9,993 nt of DNA from Clostridia bacterium. Its GTDB lineage: Bacteria; Bacillota; Clostridia; Oscillospirales; Acutalibacteraceae. Below are positions 1-7,672 of the stretch, in pieces. Each line of letters begins with the position of its first letter. Within the stretch, counting starts at the first letter, position 1. The stretch covers positions 1-9,993 of the forward strand of contig JAFWRV010000357.1 of assembly GCA_017519685.1 (NCBI GenBank). The letters are read 5' to 3'. Both the position numbers and the translations under genes were made by a program. The notes under the pieces were generated by a model, which did not search any database, was not told the origin of the DNA, and was given only the letters and a program-made list of their open reading frames with translations.

Positions 1-826
1 CGGCGGCAAGCTCGGGCGGTGTCTTTTCAAGGGTTGTTTTGATTATATCCGTTATTCTCGAAATCGGCTCGGACATTGCCTCGCGGATTTCCTCGCTTGT
101 GATATCAACATTTTTGGGCAGACCGTCCATAAGATTTCTGCCTTTGATATTCATCGTTCCCTCTCCCTCGTAGGGATAGGCGGAGCCGATTTTAATCTTG
201 ATATCCTCGGCTGTCCTTTCGCCGATAAGAAGGTTGTATTTCTTCCTGATATATGAAACGATTGCCTCGTCAAGGCGGTCGCCCGCAACGCGGCAGGAAT
301 TGACCGTGACAACTCCGCCGAGCGAAATAACGGCAACCTCGGAGGTGCCGCCGCCGATATCGACGACCATGCTTCCGACCGCTTCTCCGACGGGAAGTCC
401 CGCGCCGACCGCGGCAGCCATCGGCTCCTCAATCAGCGAAACGTAACTTGCTCCCGCGCTCTTCGCGGCATCGTGAACCGCTTTTCTTTCAACCTCCGTG
501 ACTCCCGAGGGAATACAGATGAGAACTCTTATCCTGACAAACGGCTTTTTGCTGATTGTTCTTTTGATAAAAGTTTCTATCATTTCGGCGGCAATATCAA
601 AATCGGCTATAACGCCGTCTTTAAGCGGCCTGACCGCAATAATGGAGCCGGGCGTTCTGCCTATCATTTCCTTTGCCTGGGCTCCGACGGCAACGACCTT
701 CGGGGGATTTGTCTTCTGGTCAACCGCCACAACCGACGGCTCCCTGATGACAACGCCTTTTCCCCTGACAAAAACGAGGGTGTTGGCGGTGCCGAGATCT
801 ATACCGATATCCTGAGTGAATAACAT
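1..826 (-). CDS. mreB: Rod-shape protein MreB (actin homologue), 3' end cut off
   Basis: The first 275 residues are present; the frame is open to the window edge, and the family usually has about 335-345 residues, so some 60-70 are missing. MreB is a bacterial actin that polymerises on the inner membrane face and guides side-wall peptidoglycan synthesis. Visible signatures are the phosphate-1 loop ([13 protein letters not shown], residues 6-18), the [14 protein letters not shown] segment (132-145), and the phosphate-2 loop ([11 protein letters not shown], 154-164). The ATG at 826-824 follows AGAGGAG with normal spacing. It starts 25 bases after the lipoprotein gene on the same strand, so transcripts from the kinase promoter could read into it. 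It could equally be the paralogue Mbl; the missing downstream genes (mreC/mreD or not) would tell. The family call is secure. Confidence 0.95.
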   Translation of the reverse strand, partial: MLFTQDIGIDLGTANTLVFVRGKGVVIREPSVVAVDQKTNPPKVVAVGAQAKEMIGRTPGSIIAVRPLKDGVIADFDIAAEMIETFIKRTISKKPFVRIRVLICIPSGVTEVERKAVHDAAKSAGASYVSLIEEPMAAAVGAGLPVGEAVGSMVVDIGGGTSEVAVISLGGVVTVNSCRVAGDRLDEAIVSYIRKKYNLLIGERTAEDIKIKIGSAYPYEGEGTMNIKGRNLMDGLPKNVDITSEEIREAMSEPISRITDIIKTTLEKTPPELAA

Positions 827-851
827 ATTGCTTCTCCTCTTTACGCAGACA

Positions 852-1541
852 TTATTTATACTGAACCGAACCCAGTATTTCGGTAACCTCGCCGAGATCC
901 TTGCCGAGGTCTTTTTCCGCGGTTATCATAAAGACATAAATTCCTTCGGGCGCCTCTTTGAAAGCATAGCCGATGTATTGGGATTTTCCGTTCTTTCCCT
1001 GAGGTACGAAAACGGAACAGTACGGGCAGGTTTCTTCGCCGATTTTGATGCCTTCATCCGTGATAACGGAATCGGGGAAGTTTGTCTTTATCGTGTTGAG
1101 CATCGTCTTTGTGTTGCTGAGCTTCTCATCAAGCTTTCCGTTCTCAATAAGACTTACCTTGATGATTTCATCGGTGCCCGTCTTTTTAATTATAAGGTCG
1201 GCGTAACTCATCTCGTTCTCCCATCCGTCGGGAATTACGAGATAATAATCTTTGAATTCAATTCTGTTGCCGTAAACAAACGCGGTGTTGAGCTCGGCAA
1301 CTTTTGTGACTTCGTTTCCGTCTTCATCCTTGACCGCTTTGCCGTTTTCATCGGTTTCAACAATCAGGATATCGCCTCTCTCGTTACGGGAAACGTCTCC
1401 GCCCTCTTCGGTAACGACAGCGATAGTGTGGCCGTCCTCAAGCGTTACCGTCTCCGTACCGTCAATTTTCTTGTCTCCGCATGCGGTAAAGCAGCAGACA
1501 GCTGTTGCGGCAACAGCCGCAAGCGCTATTAATCTTTTCAT
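852..1541 (-). CDS. Small secreted lipoprotein of unknown function
   Basis: 229 residues. The N-terminus is a lipoprotein signal peptide: K2-R3, a hydrophobic stretch (4-19), then a lipobox FTAC with the lipidated cysteine at C21, so the mature protein should be anchored on the outer face of the membrane. Residues 22-82 are rich in Asp, Glu and Gly and probably flexible. The second half (about 95-229) looks like a compact domain starting with [12 protein letters not shown] and ending in a helix before ILGSVQYK. This layout faintly recalls PsbP/Mog1-like domains, but that is only an impression. A CPYC pair (172-175) might form a disulfide or bind metal. The ATG at 1541-1539 follows AAAAGGAG. 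It sits between the FGGY kinase and mreB with short gaps. I do not recognise a specific family and assign no function. Confidence 0.85.
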   Translation of the reverse strand: MKRLIALAAVAATAVCCFTACGDKKIDGTETVTLEDGHTIAVVTEEGGDVSRNERGDILIVETDENGKAVKDEDGNEVTKVAELNTAFVYGNRIEFKDYYLVIPDGWENEMSYADLIIKKTGTDEIIKVSLIENGKLDEKLSNTKTMLNTIKTNFPDSVITDEGIKIGEETCPYCSVFVPQGKNGKSQYIGYAFKEAPEGIYVFMITAEKDLGKDLGEVTEILGSVQYK

Positions 1542-1568
1542 ATCGCAAATCTCCTTTTATACCGGATA

Positions 1569-3158
1569 TCAGCCGTTGAGGGCCTTGAATGTCTTCTTGT
1601 TATTAATGTAAAGCGTTTTGAACGCTTCATAATTCTTATCGTAAACCGCTCTGTTGTTTTTGTCGGGCGTGAAGGTCTTTTTCGCCGGGACAAGCTTTTT
1701 CGCCTCATCGACGTCGCCGATAATTCCGAGACCTACCGCCATTATAACCGCCGCGCCTACCGCGCCGACATTCTGCGGACTGTCAACGGTTTCAATTGTT
1801 TTTCCGGTTATATCGGAAAGAATCTGGCAGGTGACATCGCTGAGCGCGCCGCCGCCGACAAAACGAACCGTTGAAGAGGTGGTGATTTTCTTATCCTGTG
1901 TTTCAAGGAACCAGCGCAGGTGATAGCAGACTCCTTCGATAACCGCGCGGCAGAGCTGTGTCTTTCCTGTTTCAAGACTGATATTGAAGAACATTCCCCT
2001 TGCGTTGGGGTCTTCAAACGGGCAGCGGTTGCCGTGAAGCCAGGGAGTGAAGATGACTCCGCCGCTTCCCGCGGGAGTTTCGCTGATGACCTTTGAAAGA
2101 TAATCGTAAAGTGAGGTGTAAAGTCTTTCCTGGGATTCTGCGACGTGCCTTTTTTCAAGATAGATGCCGATTTCATCAAGGGCAAGATGGTCCTTGACCC
2201 ATTCAAGGCACTTGCCTGCCGTTTCAAGCTCGGCAAAATAGTTATACGCTTTCTTGTCCGCGCCGACAATTGCGGCTATCATTGCGCTTGTGTCAACTAT
2301 GCTCTTATTGACAACTGTTGAAACCCAGCCGGATGTTCCCTGATAAATGTGGGTGTCGCCGAGCTTGGTCGCTCCGGCTCCGACACCTATCAGCGAAGCG
2401 TCTCCGCCGCCGCCGAAAACGGCAGTGTCCTTGCAGAGTCCGAGATCGCTCGCCGCTTTTTCCGTCAGCCCTCCGACCTTGGCCGTACAGTCAACGATTT
2501 CGGCAAGGTGCGCGGGATTTACGCCGGGTATCTTGCAGATTTTCGGGCTCCAGCACTCATTGTGAATGTCATAGAGCAGAGTTCCGAAAGCCGAGTCCTT
2601 TGTCATGATGTATCTGCCGGTCATACGGCTGATGAGATACTCCTTGACATCGAGCCATTTGTAAATTCTGCTGAAATTTTCCGGCTCATTATCTTTCACC
2701 CAGTTATATTTCCATACGGGGTCCTTTACCGAAACGGAAACGGCGCCCGTTATCATAAGTGAGGGAATAAGCTTGAAAATATTGGCTCCGGCAATCTGGG
2801 GACCGTATGCCATACCTTCCTTTATCTGCTTCTTCGCGCGCTGGTCCATATAGCTGAACGCTCTGTGAACGGGCTTGCCGTCTTTGTCAACAAGAACGAG
2901 TCCCTGCATCTGCGAGCAGAAAGAGATTCCCTCAATCTGCTCCGGCTTTATATCGCACTTTGAAAAAGCCGTCTTTGTGGTATTGCACATCGCAGTCCAC
3001 CATTCATCGGGGTCCTGCTCCGCGCCGCCGTCCGGGAGAATATAAAGCTGATAACCTTCCATTGCCGCTGAGATAAGTCTGATTTCGCTTTCGATTTCAA
3101 AAATACAGGTCTTGACACCCGTGGTTCCGATGTCATAGGAAATTACATACTTTTTCAT
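1569..3158 (-). CDS. FGGY-family carbohydrate kinase (xylulokinase-like), substrate unknown
   Basis: 529 residues, slightly longer than typical xylulokinases (about 480-510). The family phosphorylates sugars, polyols or glycerol with ATP in the cytoplasm. Visible: the N-terminal phosphate loop YDIGTTGVK (8-16), AEQDPDEWW (46-54) as in xylulokinases, the mid-domain stretch KWLDVKEYLISRMTG (167-181), the catalytic-base motif GGGDASLIGVGAG (250-262, Asp253), and a C-terminal adenosine-binding FVGGGA motif. The substrate motif of xylulokinase, QMHG, reads QMQG here (83-86), so a xylulokinase label would be unsafe. The ATG follows a perfect AAGGAGG six bases upstream. It lies just downstream of a sulfoquinovose operon but has its own promoter. 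Glycerol freed from sulfoquinovosyl glycerol is one possible substrate, although the N-terminus looks less like glycerol kinase. An unrelated sugar is equally possible. Confidence 0.9.
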   Translation of the reverse strand: MKKYVISYDIGTTGVKTCIFEIESEIRLISAAMEGYQLYILPDGGAEQDPDEWWTAMCNTTKTAFSKCDIKPEQIEGISFCSQMQGLVLVDKDGKPVHRAFSYMDQRAKKQIKEGMAYGPQIAGANIFKLIPSLMITGAVSVSVKDPVWKYNWVKDNEPENFSRIYKWLDVKEYLISRMTGRYIMTKDSAFGTLLYDIHNECWSPKICKIPGVNPAHLAEIVDCTAKVGGLTEKAASDLGLCKDTAVFGGGGDASLIGVGAGATKLGDTHIYQGTSGWVSTVVNKSIVDTSAMIAAIVGADKKAYNYFAELETAGKCLEWVKDHLALDEIGIYLEKRHVAESQERLYTSLYDYLSKVISETPAGSGGVIFTPWLHGNRCPFEDPNARGMFFNISLETGKTQLCRAVIEGVCYHLRWFLETQDKKITTSSTVRFVGGGALSDVTCQILSDITGKTIETVDSPQNVGAVGAAVIMAVGLGIIGDVDEAKKLVPAKKTFTPDKNNRAVYDKNYEAFKTLYINNKKTFKALNG

Positions 3159-3164
3159 TAATAT

Positions 3165-3171
3165 CCTCCTT
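3165..3171 (-). promoter_or_regulatory. Strong ribosome binding site of the FGGY kinase
   Basis: On the minus strand AAGGAGG lies six bases before the ATG at 3158-3156. This is close to a perfect anti-16S match and fixes the kinase start. Confidence 0.85.
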
Positions 3172-3215
3172 TAATTCATACGGCGGTACAGAAAACACTA
3201 TACCATTATTAATAT

Positions 3216-3244
3216 ATTATAAATTCTTTGCTTTAAAAATACAA
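3216..3244 (-). promoter_or_regulatory. Likely sigma-A promoter of the kinase-lipoprotein-mreB genes
   Basis: Reading the minus strand, TTGTAT (3244-3239) and a perfect TATAAT (3221-3216) are separated by exactly 17 bases. This lies in the AT-rich 125-base gap between the symporter stop (3284) and the kinase start (3158), about 55-60 bases before the ATG. The -35 box matches the consensus at only three of six positions, so some activation or only modest strength is plausible. No GC-rich hairpin with a T-run was found between the symporter stop and this promoter, so read-through from the upstream operon cannot be excluded. The rest of the gap shows no other recognisable element. Confidence 0.6.
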
Positions 3245-3283
3245 GTTAATTTTTTATGTACGCGGTGTTAAGCAAATTGCGCG

Positions 3284-4717
3284 TCAGTCCGCCGCTTCGC
3301 TTCTCTCCGCCTCAAGGTCTCTGTGCATTTTCTCAAGATTCTTCTTTGAAAGGTTGTAGCCGAAGAAGAGCAGAAGAGCCATAACGGTCAGCATAACCGC
3401 GGGAACGATTGTTGAGATGTCATAGAGCTTTGAAAGAACATCCTCGCTCAGCGCGATGCCCTGCTTAGAAAGCTCTCCGTCATACTTAATAAACGCAAGC
3501 AGAGCGTTGAGACCGACACCTGCGAGAGTCTGACCGAGTTTTCTCGTGAATGAGAAGAACGCGTAAGCCATACCCTCCTCACGTTTGCCCGTGCGGACCT
3601 CGTGAAGGTCGATGGTGTCCATGACAAGCGCCCAGACCTCAAGCACAAGGAAGGTCTGACCGAGTCCCGAGAAGAAGGTGAACGCGAGGAAAACGACCGG
3701 ATTGTGAGCCGCGGGCGTTCCCCTGAGAGCGAACAGAATGATGTTGACAACCGCCGCGAACGCCATTCCGACGGCGCAGAGCTCTTTCTTGCCGAACTTT
3801 CTGATAAGCTTGTTCATTACCGGGATGAAAATTGCCATGGGTCCGTAAGTGCATATTGTCACGAACGCGTAAAAGCCGGGCTTTCCGAAATAGTCGGTGA
3901 AAAGATATGTGTAGGTTGACTGATAATAGAACTGGAATGCTATGAGAAGCATCGAAGCGAGCGAAAGAGTGACAAACGCTCTGTTCTTAAGCAGCGCTTT
4001 GATTGTTGAAGCCGCGCTGTAATTTCCGTCTCTGACTTTTTTCTGCGGAGCGACACGCTCTTTTGTAAGCTTGTAGTGCAGGGCGTAAACGAATACCGAA
4101 ACAACCGAGAGAACAAGCACGCACCAGAAAAGCTTTTTCTCATCGAGAGCCTGGATGTTTGTGCCGTTTGCGTATTTGCCCGTTACGGTGTAAACGATCA
4201 TCGGAAGGAGGATTGTTCCGGGAAGTCCGCCGACACCCGCGCCTATCGAGCGCCACATTGAAAGGGATGAACGCTCAAGCTCGTCGCTTGTCACGACGGA
4301 AGCGAGCGAGCCGTAAGGGATGTTGACAGCCGTGTACATCATACCGTACATAATGTAGGTGACATAGGCATAAATCAGATACTGCATCTCCGAGAGATTG
4401 GGAACTTTGAGGAACATAAGCGCCGCCGAGATTGCGAGCGGAATCGAAAATCCGATTATCCAGGGACGGAACTGTCCTTTCGGATTCGGCTTTCTCGACT
4501 GGATGAACGCTCCCCAGAGCGGGTCGTTGATTGCGTCCCATACTCTTGCGATGAGGATGAGCACAACGATTTTTTTCGGGTCGAGCCCGAGAGCGTCTGT
4601 GTAGAATTTATTCTGAAACGCGCCGATGAGCGAGAACGTGAGCAGACCGCCCGCGTCTCCGAGCGCGTAACCGATTTTATCCTTTAGTTTAATGCCGTAG
4701 GTTTTCGTGTTTTCCAT
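3284..4717 (-). CDS. GPH-family sugar:cation symporter, probable sulfoquinovose importer
   Basis: 477 residues, very hydrophobic, with about 12 membrane segments expected, as in the glycoside-pentoside-hexuronide family (MelB, XynB, E. coli YihO/YihP). Family marks: KIGYALGDAGG (14-24), NKFYTDALGL (36-45), RVWDAINDPLWG (58-69) with Asp61 and Asp65 spaced like the cation-site aspartates D55/D59 of MelB, and NIPYGSLASVVTSDELERSS (132-151). The start follows AAGGAG, 15 bases after the exporter stop. It is the last gene of the operon. The E. coli sulfoglycolysis cluster has two transporters of this same family, which together with the neighbours suggests import of sulfoquinovose or sulfoquinovosyl glycerol. 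The family is sure; the substrate is inferred from context only. Confidence 0.9.
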   Translation of the reverse strand: MENTKTYGIKLKDKIGYALGDAGGLLTFSLIGAFQNKFYTDALGLDPKKIVVLILIARVWDAINDPLWGAFIQSRKPNPKGQFRPWIIGFSIPLAISAALMFLKVPNLSEMQYLIYAYVTYIMYGMMYTAVNIPYGSLASVVTSDELERSSLSMWRSIGAGVGGLPGTILLPMIVYTVTGKYANGTNIQALDEKKLFWCVLVLSVVSVFVYALHYKLTKERVAPQKKVRDGNYSAASTIKALLKNRAFVTLSLASMLLIAFQFYYQSTYTYLFTDYFGKPGFYAFVTICTYGPMAIFIPVMNKLIRKFGKKELCAVGMAFAAVVNIILFALRGTPAAHNPVVFLAFTFFSGLGQTFLVLEVWALVMDTIDLHEVRTGKREEGMAYAFFSFTRKLGQTLAGVGLNALLAFIKYDGELSKQGIALSEDVLSKLYDISTIVPAVMLTVMALLLFFGYNLSKKNLEKMHRDLEAERSEAAD

Positions 4718-4732
4718 ATATATCTCCTTCCG

Positions 4733-5464
4733 TCATTTGATAAGCAGGGAAACTCCGCTTATGAACATAAGAATGTAGGTAAGCTGAAGAAAAACATTGC
4801 GGCTGAGTTTTTTATAGACAAGATTTCCGGCGACCAGAGCCGCGGCAAGCACCGCGACGGAAACCGCGAGAAGTTTAAGAGTCGGCACGGTAAACAGGCC
4901 GTCATAAAAATCGGTAACGGCGATAATTCCGTTGAGAAGAATCCATGACGCGGAAAGCGTGGCTCTGAATTCATCCTTGTCCTTTAACTTTGCGTTTGCG
5001 TAGGTTACGAGCAGAGGTCCGCCGCAGACAAACATTCCGTGAACGACTCCCGAAACAATCAGCAGAGGATAGGCAACGAAGCCGCTCATTTCCTTATCCT
5101 CTTTTTTCATATAGAATTTCACGGCGAACACAACCGAAAAGACAATTACAATAAGACCGAGCAGCTTATAGAGCAGGCCGGGATTTCCGTCAAAACACTT
5201 TTTCAGAAATATGCCGCCGACCATACCGGCTGTCATAACCGCCACGATTTTTATAAGCTCTTTAACGTTTATCTTTTTGAAATTAAAGCATACCACCCAG
5301 ACCGAGGCAAGCAGTCCGAGCACGTTGAGTATCGGCTTCGCGATGTCATATCCCAGCAGTTTTATCGAAAACGGCATAGCAAGTACCGTTCCCGCAAAAC
5401 CCGTTATACACTGTATAGCATTCGTCAGAAATACAACAACAAGAAACAGCGCGTCCTTAATCAT
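4733..5464 (-). CDS. TauE/SafE-family exporter, probable C3-sulfonate exporter
   Basis: 243 residues, mostly hydrophobic, with about eight membrane segments expected. The two half-repeats show the family's Gly-rich motifs: QCITGFAGTVLAMP (18-31) and VSGVVHGMFVCGGPLLVTY (137-155). TauE/SafE proteins export sulfoacetate, sulfite and related small anions, and a member is present in Firmicutes sulfo-TAL clusters, where it is thought to release the three-carbon sulfonate end product. Here the likely cargo is DHPS (or sulfolactate). The ATG overlaps the isomerase stop by one base (TGATG), so its translation is probably coupled to that of the isomerase. The family is clear; the cargo is inferred from the neighbours. 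Confidence 0.88.
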   Translation of the reverse strand: MIKDALFLVVVFLTNAIQCITGFAGTVLAMPFSIKLLGYDIAKPILNVLGLLASVWVVCFNFKKINVKELIKIVAVMTAGMVGGIFLKKCFDGNPGLLYKLLGLIVIVFSVVFAVKFYMKKEDKEMSGFVAYPLLIVSGVVHGMFVCGGPLLVTYANAKLKDKDEFRATLSASWILLNGIIAVTDFYDGLFTVPTLKLLAVSVAVLAAALVAGNLVYKKLSRNVFLQLTYILMFISGVSLLIK

Positions 5465-6798
5465 CAGAATTCGCAGACCTCAATTCCGAGCATCGTGCCG
5501 AGCGCCCTGATTTCCCCGTAAATATCCGCCGGGGCTACCGCGAAATGCGGCTCCCAGCCGTCGCCGACCGCCTTTTCAACCATCTCACGCACGGGGTTTT
5601 CGGTTTCAACAACGATTGATGTTCCGTAAAACTGTTTCGGCTTGTCGGGTACTCTGCCCTTTGCCGCGAACATACGGAAGCTTCCGTCGGGAAGACGGCC
5701 GATTCTGAATATTGTCGCGTAATCGGATTCTTTGCATCCGAATTCAAGCGTGGGTCCTATCTTGCGGTTGCAGTGAACTCCCGCGCAGGCGCCCGTGTCC
5801 TCTCTCGCGAGCGAGCAGGGAGCCATACCGCAGTGCCAGAATGTGAGCGTGTTCTCTTTTTCGTCGAGGGAAACCGGATCTCCGAAGAAAACGCTGCCTC
5901 CGGCAAAGAACGAAGCGATATACATTGACAGAGCGCCGTAGGAATCCGCTTCGCAGGCGCTCGGTATTCCGAGGTCATTGAGAATTCCGAGAACAGAGCA
6001 GACGGGTGTGCCGAAAGAGGTGAAGAAATCGGGCCAGCATCTGCTCGCGAGCGCTCCGATATTGTTCTCTTTGACATAATCGGAATACGCTTTATAAAGT
6101 CTCGCGAAATCACGGACGTTTTTGCTGTCTATGCTGTCAAGGGAGCAGATTCTTTTCTTTGCGTCCTCAAGATAGGGAGCGACATCCCCGTCGGAGAATG
6201 ACTTTGCCTTTTCAATAAGTTCCCTCGCCTCAATTGACTCGACCGTGACTCCGAAATATTTCAGCATATCAATGTCGAGCGCCCTGCCGAAGCCGAAGCC
6301 CTGCGGGGTGTGGCCGACCTGGAGCAGATGAAGGGAATTCATCGCCTTTTTAACCTTTGCCGCGGAAACCGCGCAGGCGATTTTTTCCGCCGTGTCTTTT
6401 TCGTCGGGAGAGCCGAAAACATAAACGAATCTCCTGCCGAATCCCATCGCGGCGTTTGCGGCGGAAAACGCTCCCGTCAGGGAGTTCAGGCGCAGACGGG
6501 TGCCGTCGATAACCGGCTCACGCAGAGTCCAGAGAATAACGGGGCAGTCAAAGGCGTGAAGTATTTCGCTCATATAAGCTCCGTTGGCGAATGTCAGATT
6601 CTGAACTATGACGAGGTCCGGCTCAACAGAAGAAATATACGCCCTGAGTTTATCTATGCTTAAAAGCATTTCCGCGGGAACGGATACATTCTCATCAATG
6701 CTCCTGAGCAGTTTCACGCTTTTGTCAAACTCGTTCTGCGCGCTTTCAAGATGATATGTTCCGACCCCTATCGGTATATATGCGGATTTGAAATCCAT
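5464..6798 (-). CDS. sftI: L-fucose-isomerase-like sulfoquinovose isomerase
   Basis: 444 residues, shorter than L-fucose isomerase (about 590) but with the C-terminal features of that fold. Visible: EPVIDGTRLRLNSLTGA (94-110), RCWPDFFTSFG (253-263), CEADSYGAL (282-290) with probable metal ligands Glu283 and Asp285, FWHCGMAP (320-327) with His322, and EPHFAVAPADI (416-426) with His418. Fucose/arabinose-type isomerases use a divalent metal held by Glu, Asp and His to interconvert aldose and ketose. In the sulfo-TAL pathway of Firmicutes a protein of this family converts sulfoquinovose to 6-deoxy-6-sulfofructose, and the adjacent transaldolase and sulfoquinovosidase point to that job here. The ATG follows AGGAAG and lies 14 bases after the reductase stop. 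It could instead act on another 6-substituted aldohexose. Confidence 0.85.
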   Translation of the reverse strand: MDFKSAYIPIGVGTYHLESAQNEFDKSVKLLRSIDENVSVPAEMLLSIDKLRAYISSVEPDLVIVQNLTFANGAYMSEILHAFDCPVILWTLREPVIDGTRLRLNSLTGAFSAANAAMGFGRRFVYVFGSPDEKDTAEKIACAVSAAKVKKAMNSLHLLQVGHTPQGFGFGRALDIDMLKYFGVTVESIEARELIEKAKSFSDGDVAPYLEDAKKRICSLDSIDSKNVRDFARLYKAYSDYVKENNIGALASRCWPDFFTSFGTPVCSVLGILNDLGIPSACEADSYGALSMYIASFFAGGSVFFGDPVSLDEKENTLTFWHCGMAPCSLAREDTGACAGVHCNRKIGPTLEFGCKESDYATIFRIGRLPDGSFRMFAAKGRVPDKPKQFYGTSIVVETENPVREMVEKAVGDGWEPHFAVAPADIYGEIRALGTMLGIEVCEF

Positions 6799-6812
6799 AA
6801 CTGTAACTTCCT

Positions 6813-7670
6813 TTATTTTTCGTTTACGATTTTATAGGTTGTTCTGAAATCCTGCTTGCCCATTCCCTTATCCATACCGCGTTTGTAAACATTGATGCAG
6901 TTCTCAAGACCGGGCATCGGGAAATTCTCCTGCTCGGAAAGACGGTGCGCTATTCCGAGGTCCTTGTTTTCGTTTTCAAGCGAGAACGCTGTTGTCCAGT
7001 TCTCGTTTTTGAGATTCTCCTTCTGGGAATCAAGATAGAAATTCTGGGCTCCGCCGTATGAAACGGCAGTCGCGAAATCGTCAATTGAAATGCCGAGCTT
7101 TCTCGCGAGACCGAGCGTTTCGTTGACACCGTTCTGTATTTCGGCAACAAGCGTGTTATGGCAGATTTTCATTGTTATGCCCATTCCGTTGCCGCCCATG
7201 CGTATAACATTGCAGCCCATATATTTCATAACCGGCTCAAGAACCGGATATATCTCCTCGTCGCATCCGACAAGGATTCCGAGTGTCGCGTTGATTGCGG
7301 CGGGCTTTGACTTGACGACGGGGCAGTCGGCGAACTGACCGCCTTTTTCTTTTATCATTGCCGCGCACTCAAGCGAAACCGACGGGTCAATAGTGCTCAT
7401 ATCAACACAGATTTTGGTGCTGTCAATATAGGGAAGCAGACTTGTATAAACACTTTTCACGTGCTCCGATTTCGGAACCATCGTGATTATCATATCCGCG
7501 TTTTTCGCCACTTCGATATTGTCCTCGCAGGCGATTCCGCCCAAAGCGGCAAGCTTTTCAACCTGCGCTCTGTTGAGATCGCTGACATAAACCTTATCGT
7601 CATGCTTCTTTATTATGTTTTCGCACATGGACTCACCCATGATGCCGAGTCCGATAAAACCGATTTTCAT
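6813..7670 (-). CDS. YihU-like 3-hydroxyacid dehydrogenase, probable sulfolactaldehyde reductase
   Basis: 285 residues. The start is MKIGFIGLG: the ATG at 7670-7668 has GGAGG seven bases upstream, while an in-frame ATG ten codons earlier would overlap the transaldolase gene and add residues before the Rossmann strand. Domains: a Rossmann NAD(P)-binding part with GFIGLGIMG (4-12), then an all-helical beta-hydroxyacid-dehydrogenase part with GITMKICHN (164-172) carrying the catalytic lysine K168. E. coli YihU of this family reduces sulfolactaldehyde to DHPS with NADH. Context makes the same reaction likely, which would also recycle NADH during fermentation. The substrate loop reads VVKSKPAAINATLG (118-131), where YihU has a Gly-Arg-Thr-Ser-type sequence; this is a noteworthy difference. 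Dehydrogenation of sulfolactaldehyde to sulfolactate is not expected from this family. Confidence 0.82.
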   Translation of the reverse strand: MKIGFIGLGIMGESMCENIIKKHDDKVYVSDLNRAQVEKLAALGGIACEDNIEVAKNADMIITMVPKSEHVKSVYTSLLPYIDSTKICVDMSTIDPSVSLECAAMIKEKGGQFADCPVVKSKPAAINATLGILVGCDEEIYPVLEPVMKYMGCNVIRMGGNGMGITMKICHNTLVAEIQNGVNETLGLARKLGISIDDFATAVSYGGAQNFYLDSQKENLKNENWTTAFSLENENKDLGIAHRLSEQENFPMPGLENCINVYKRGMDKGMGKQDFRTTYKIVNEK

Positions 7671-7672
7671 AA

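Noticed and set aside
816..1532. Long open frame on the plus strand opposite the lipoprotein gene (238 codons).
   Set aside because: The minus-strand frame has a signal peptide, lipobox and ribosome binding site; the plus-strand product shows no domain and is a shadow of it.
1569..3158. Calling the FGGY kinase xylulokinase (xylB) or glycerol kinase (glpK).
   Set aside because: The QMHG substrate motif is changed to QMQG, no xylose isomerase is nearby, and the glycerol kinase N-terminal pattern is not evident; only the family is supported.
3233..3256. Inverted repeat AAAAAT-(8)-ATTTTT overlapping the -35 box, as an operator or terminator.
   Set aside because: The arms are only six bases and entirely A/T in an AT-rich gap, so chance is a sufficient explanation; it lacks the GC stem of a terminator.
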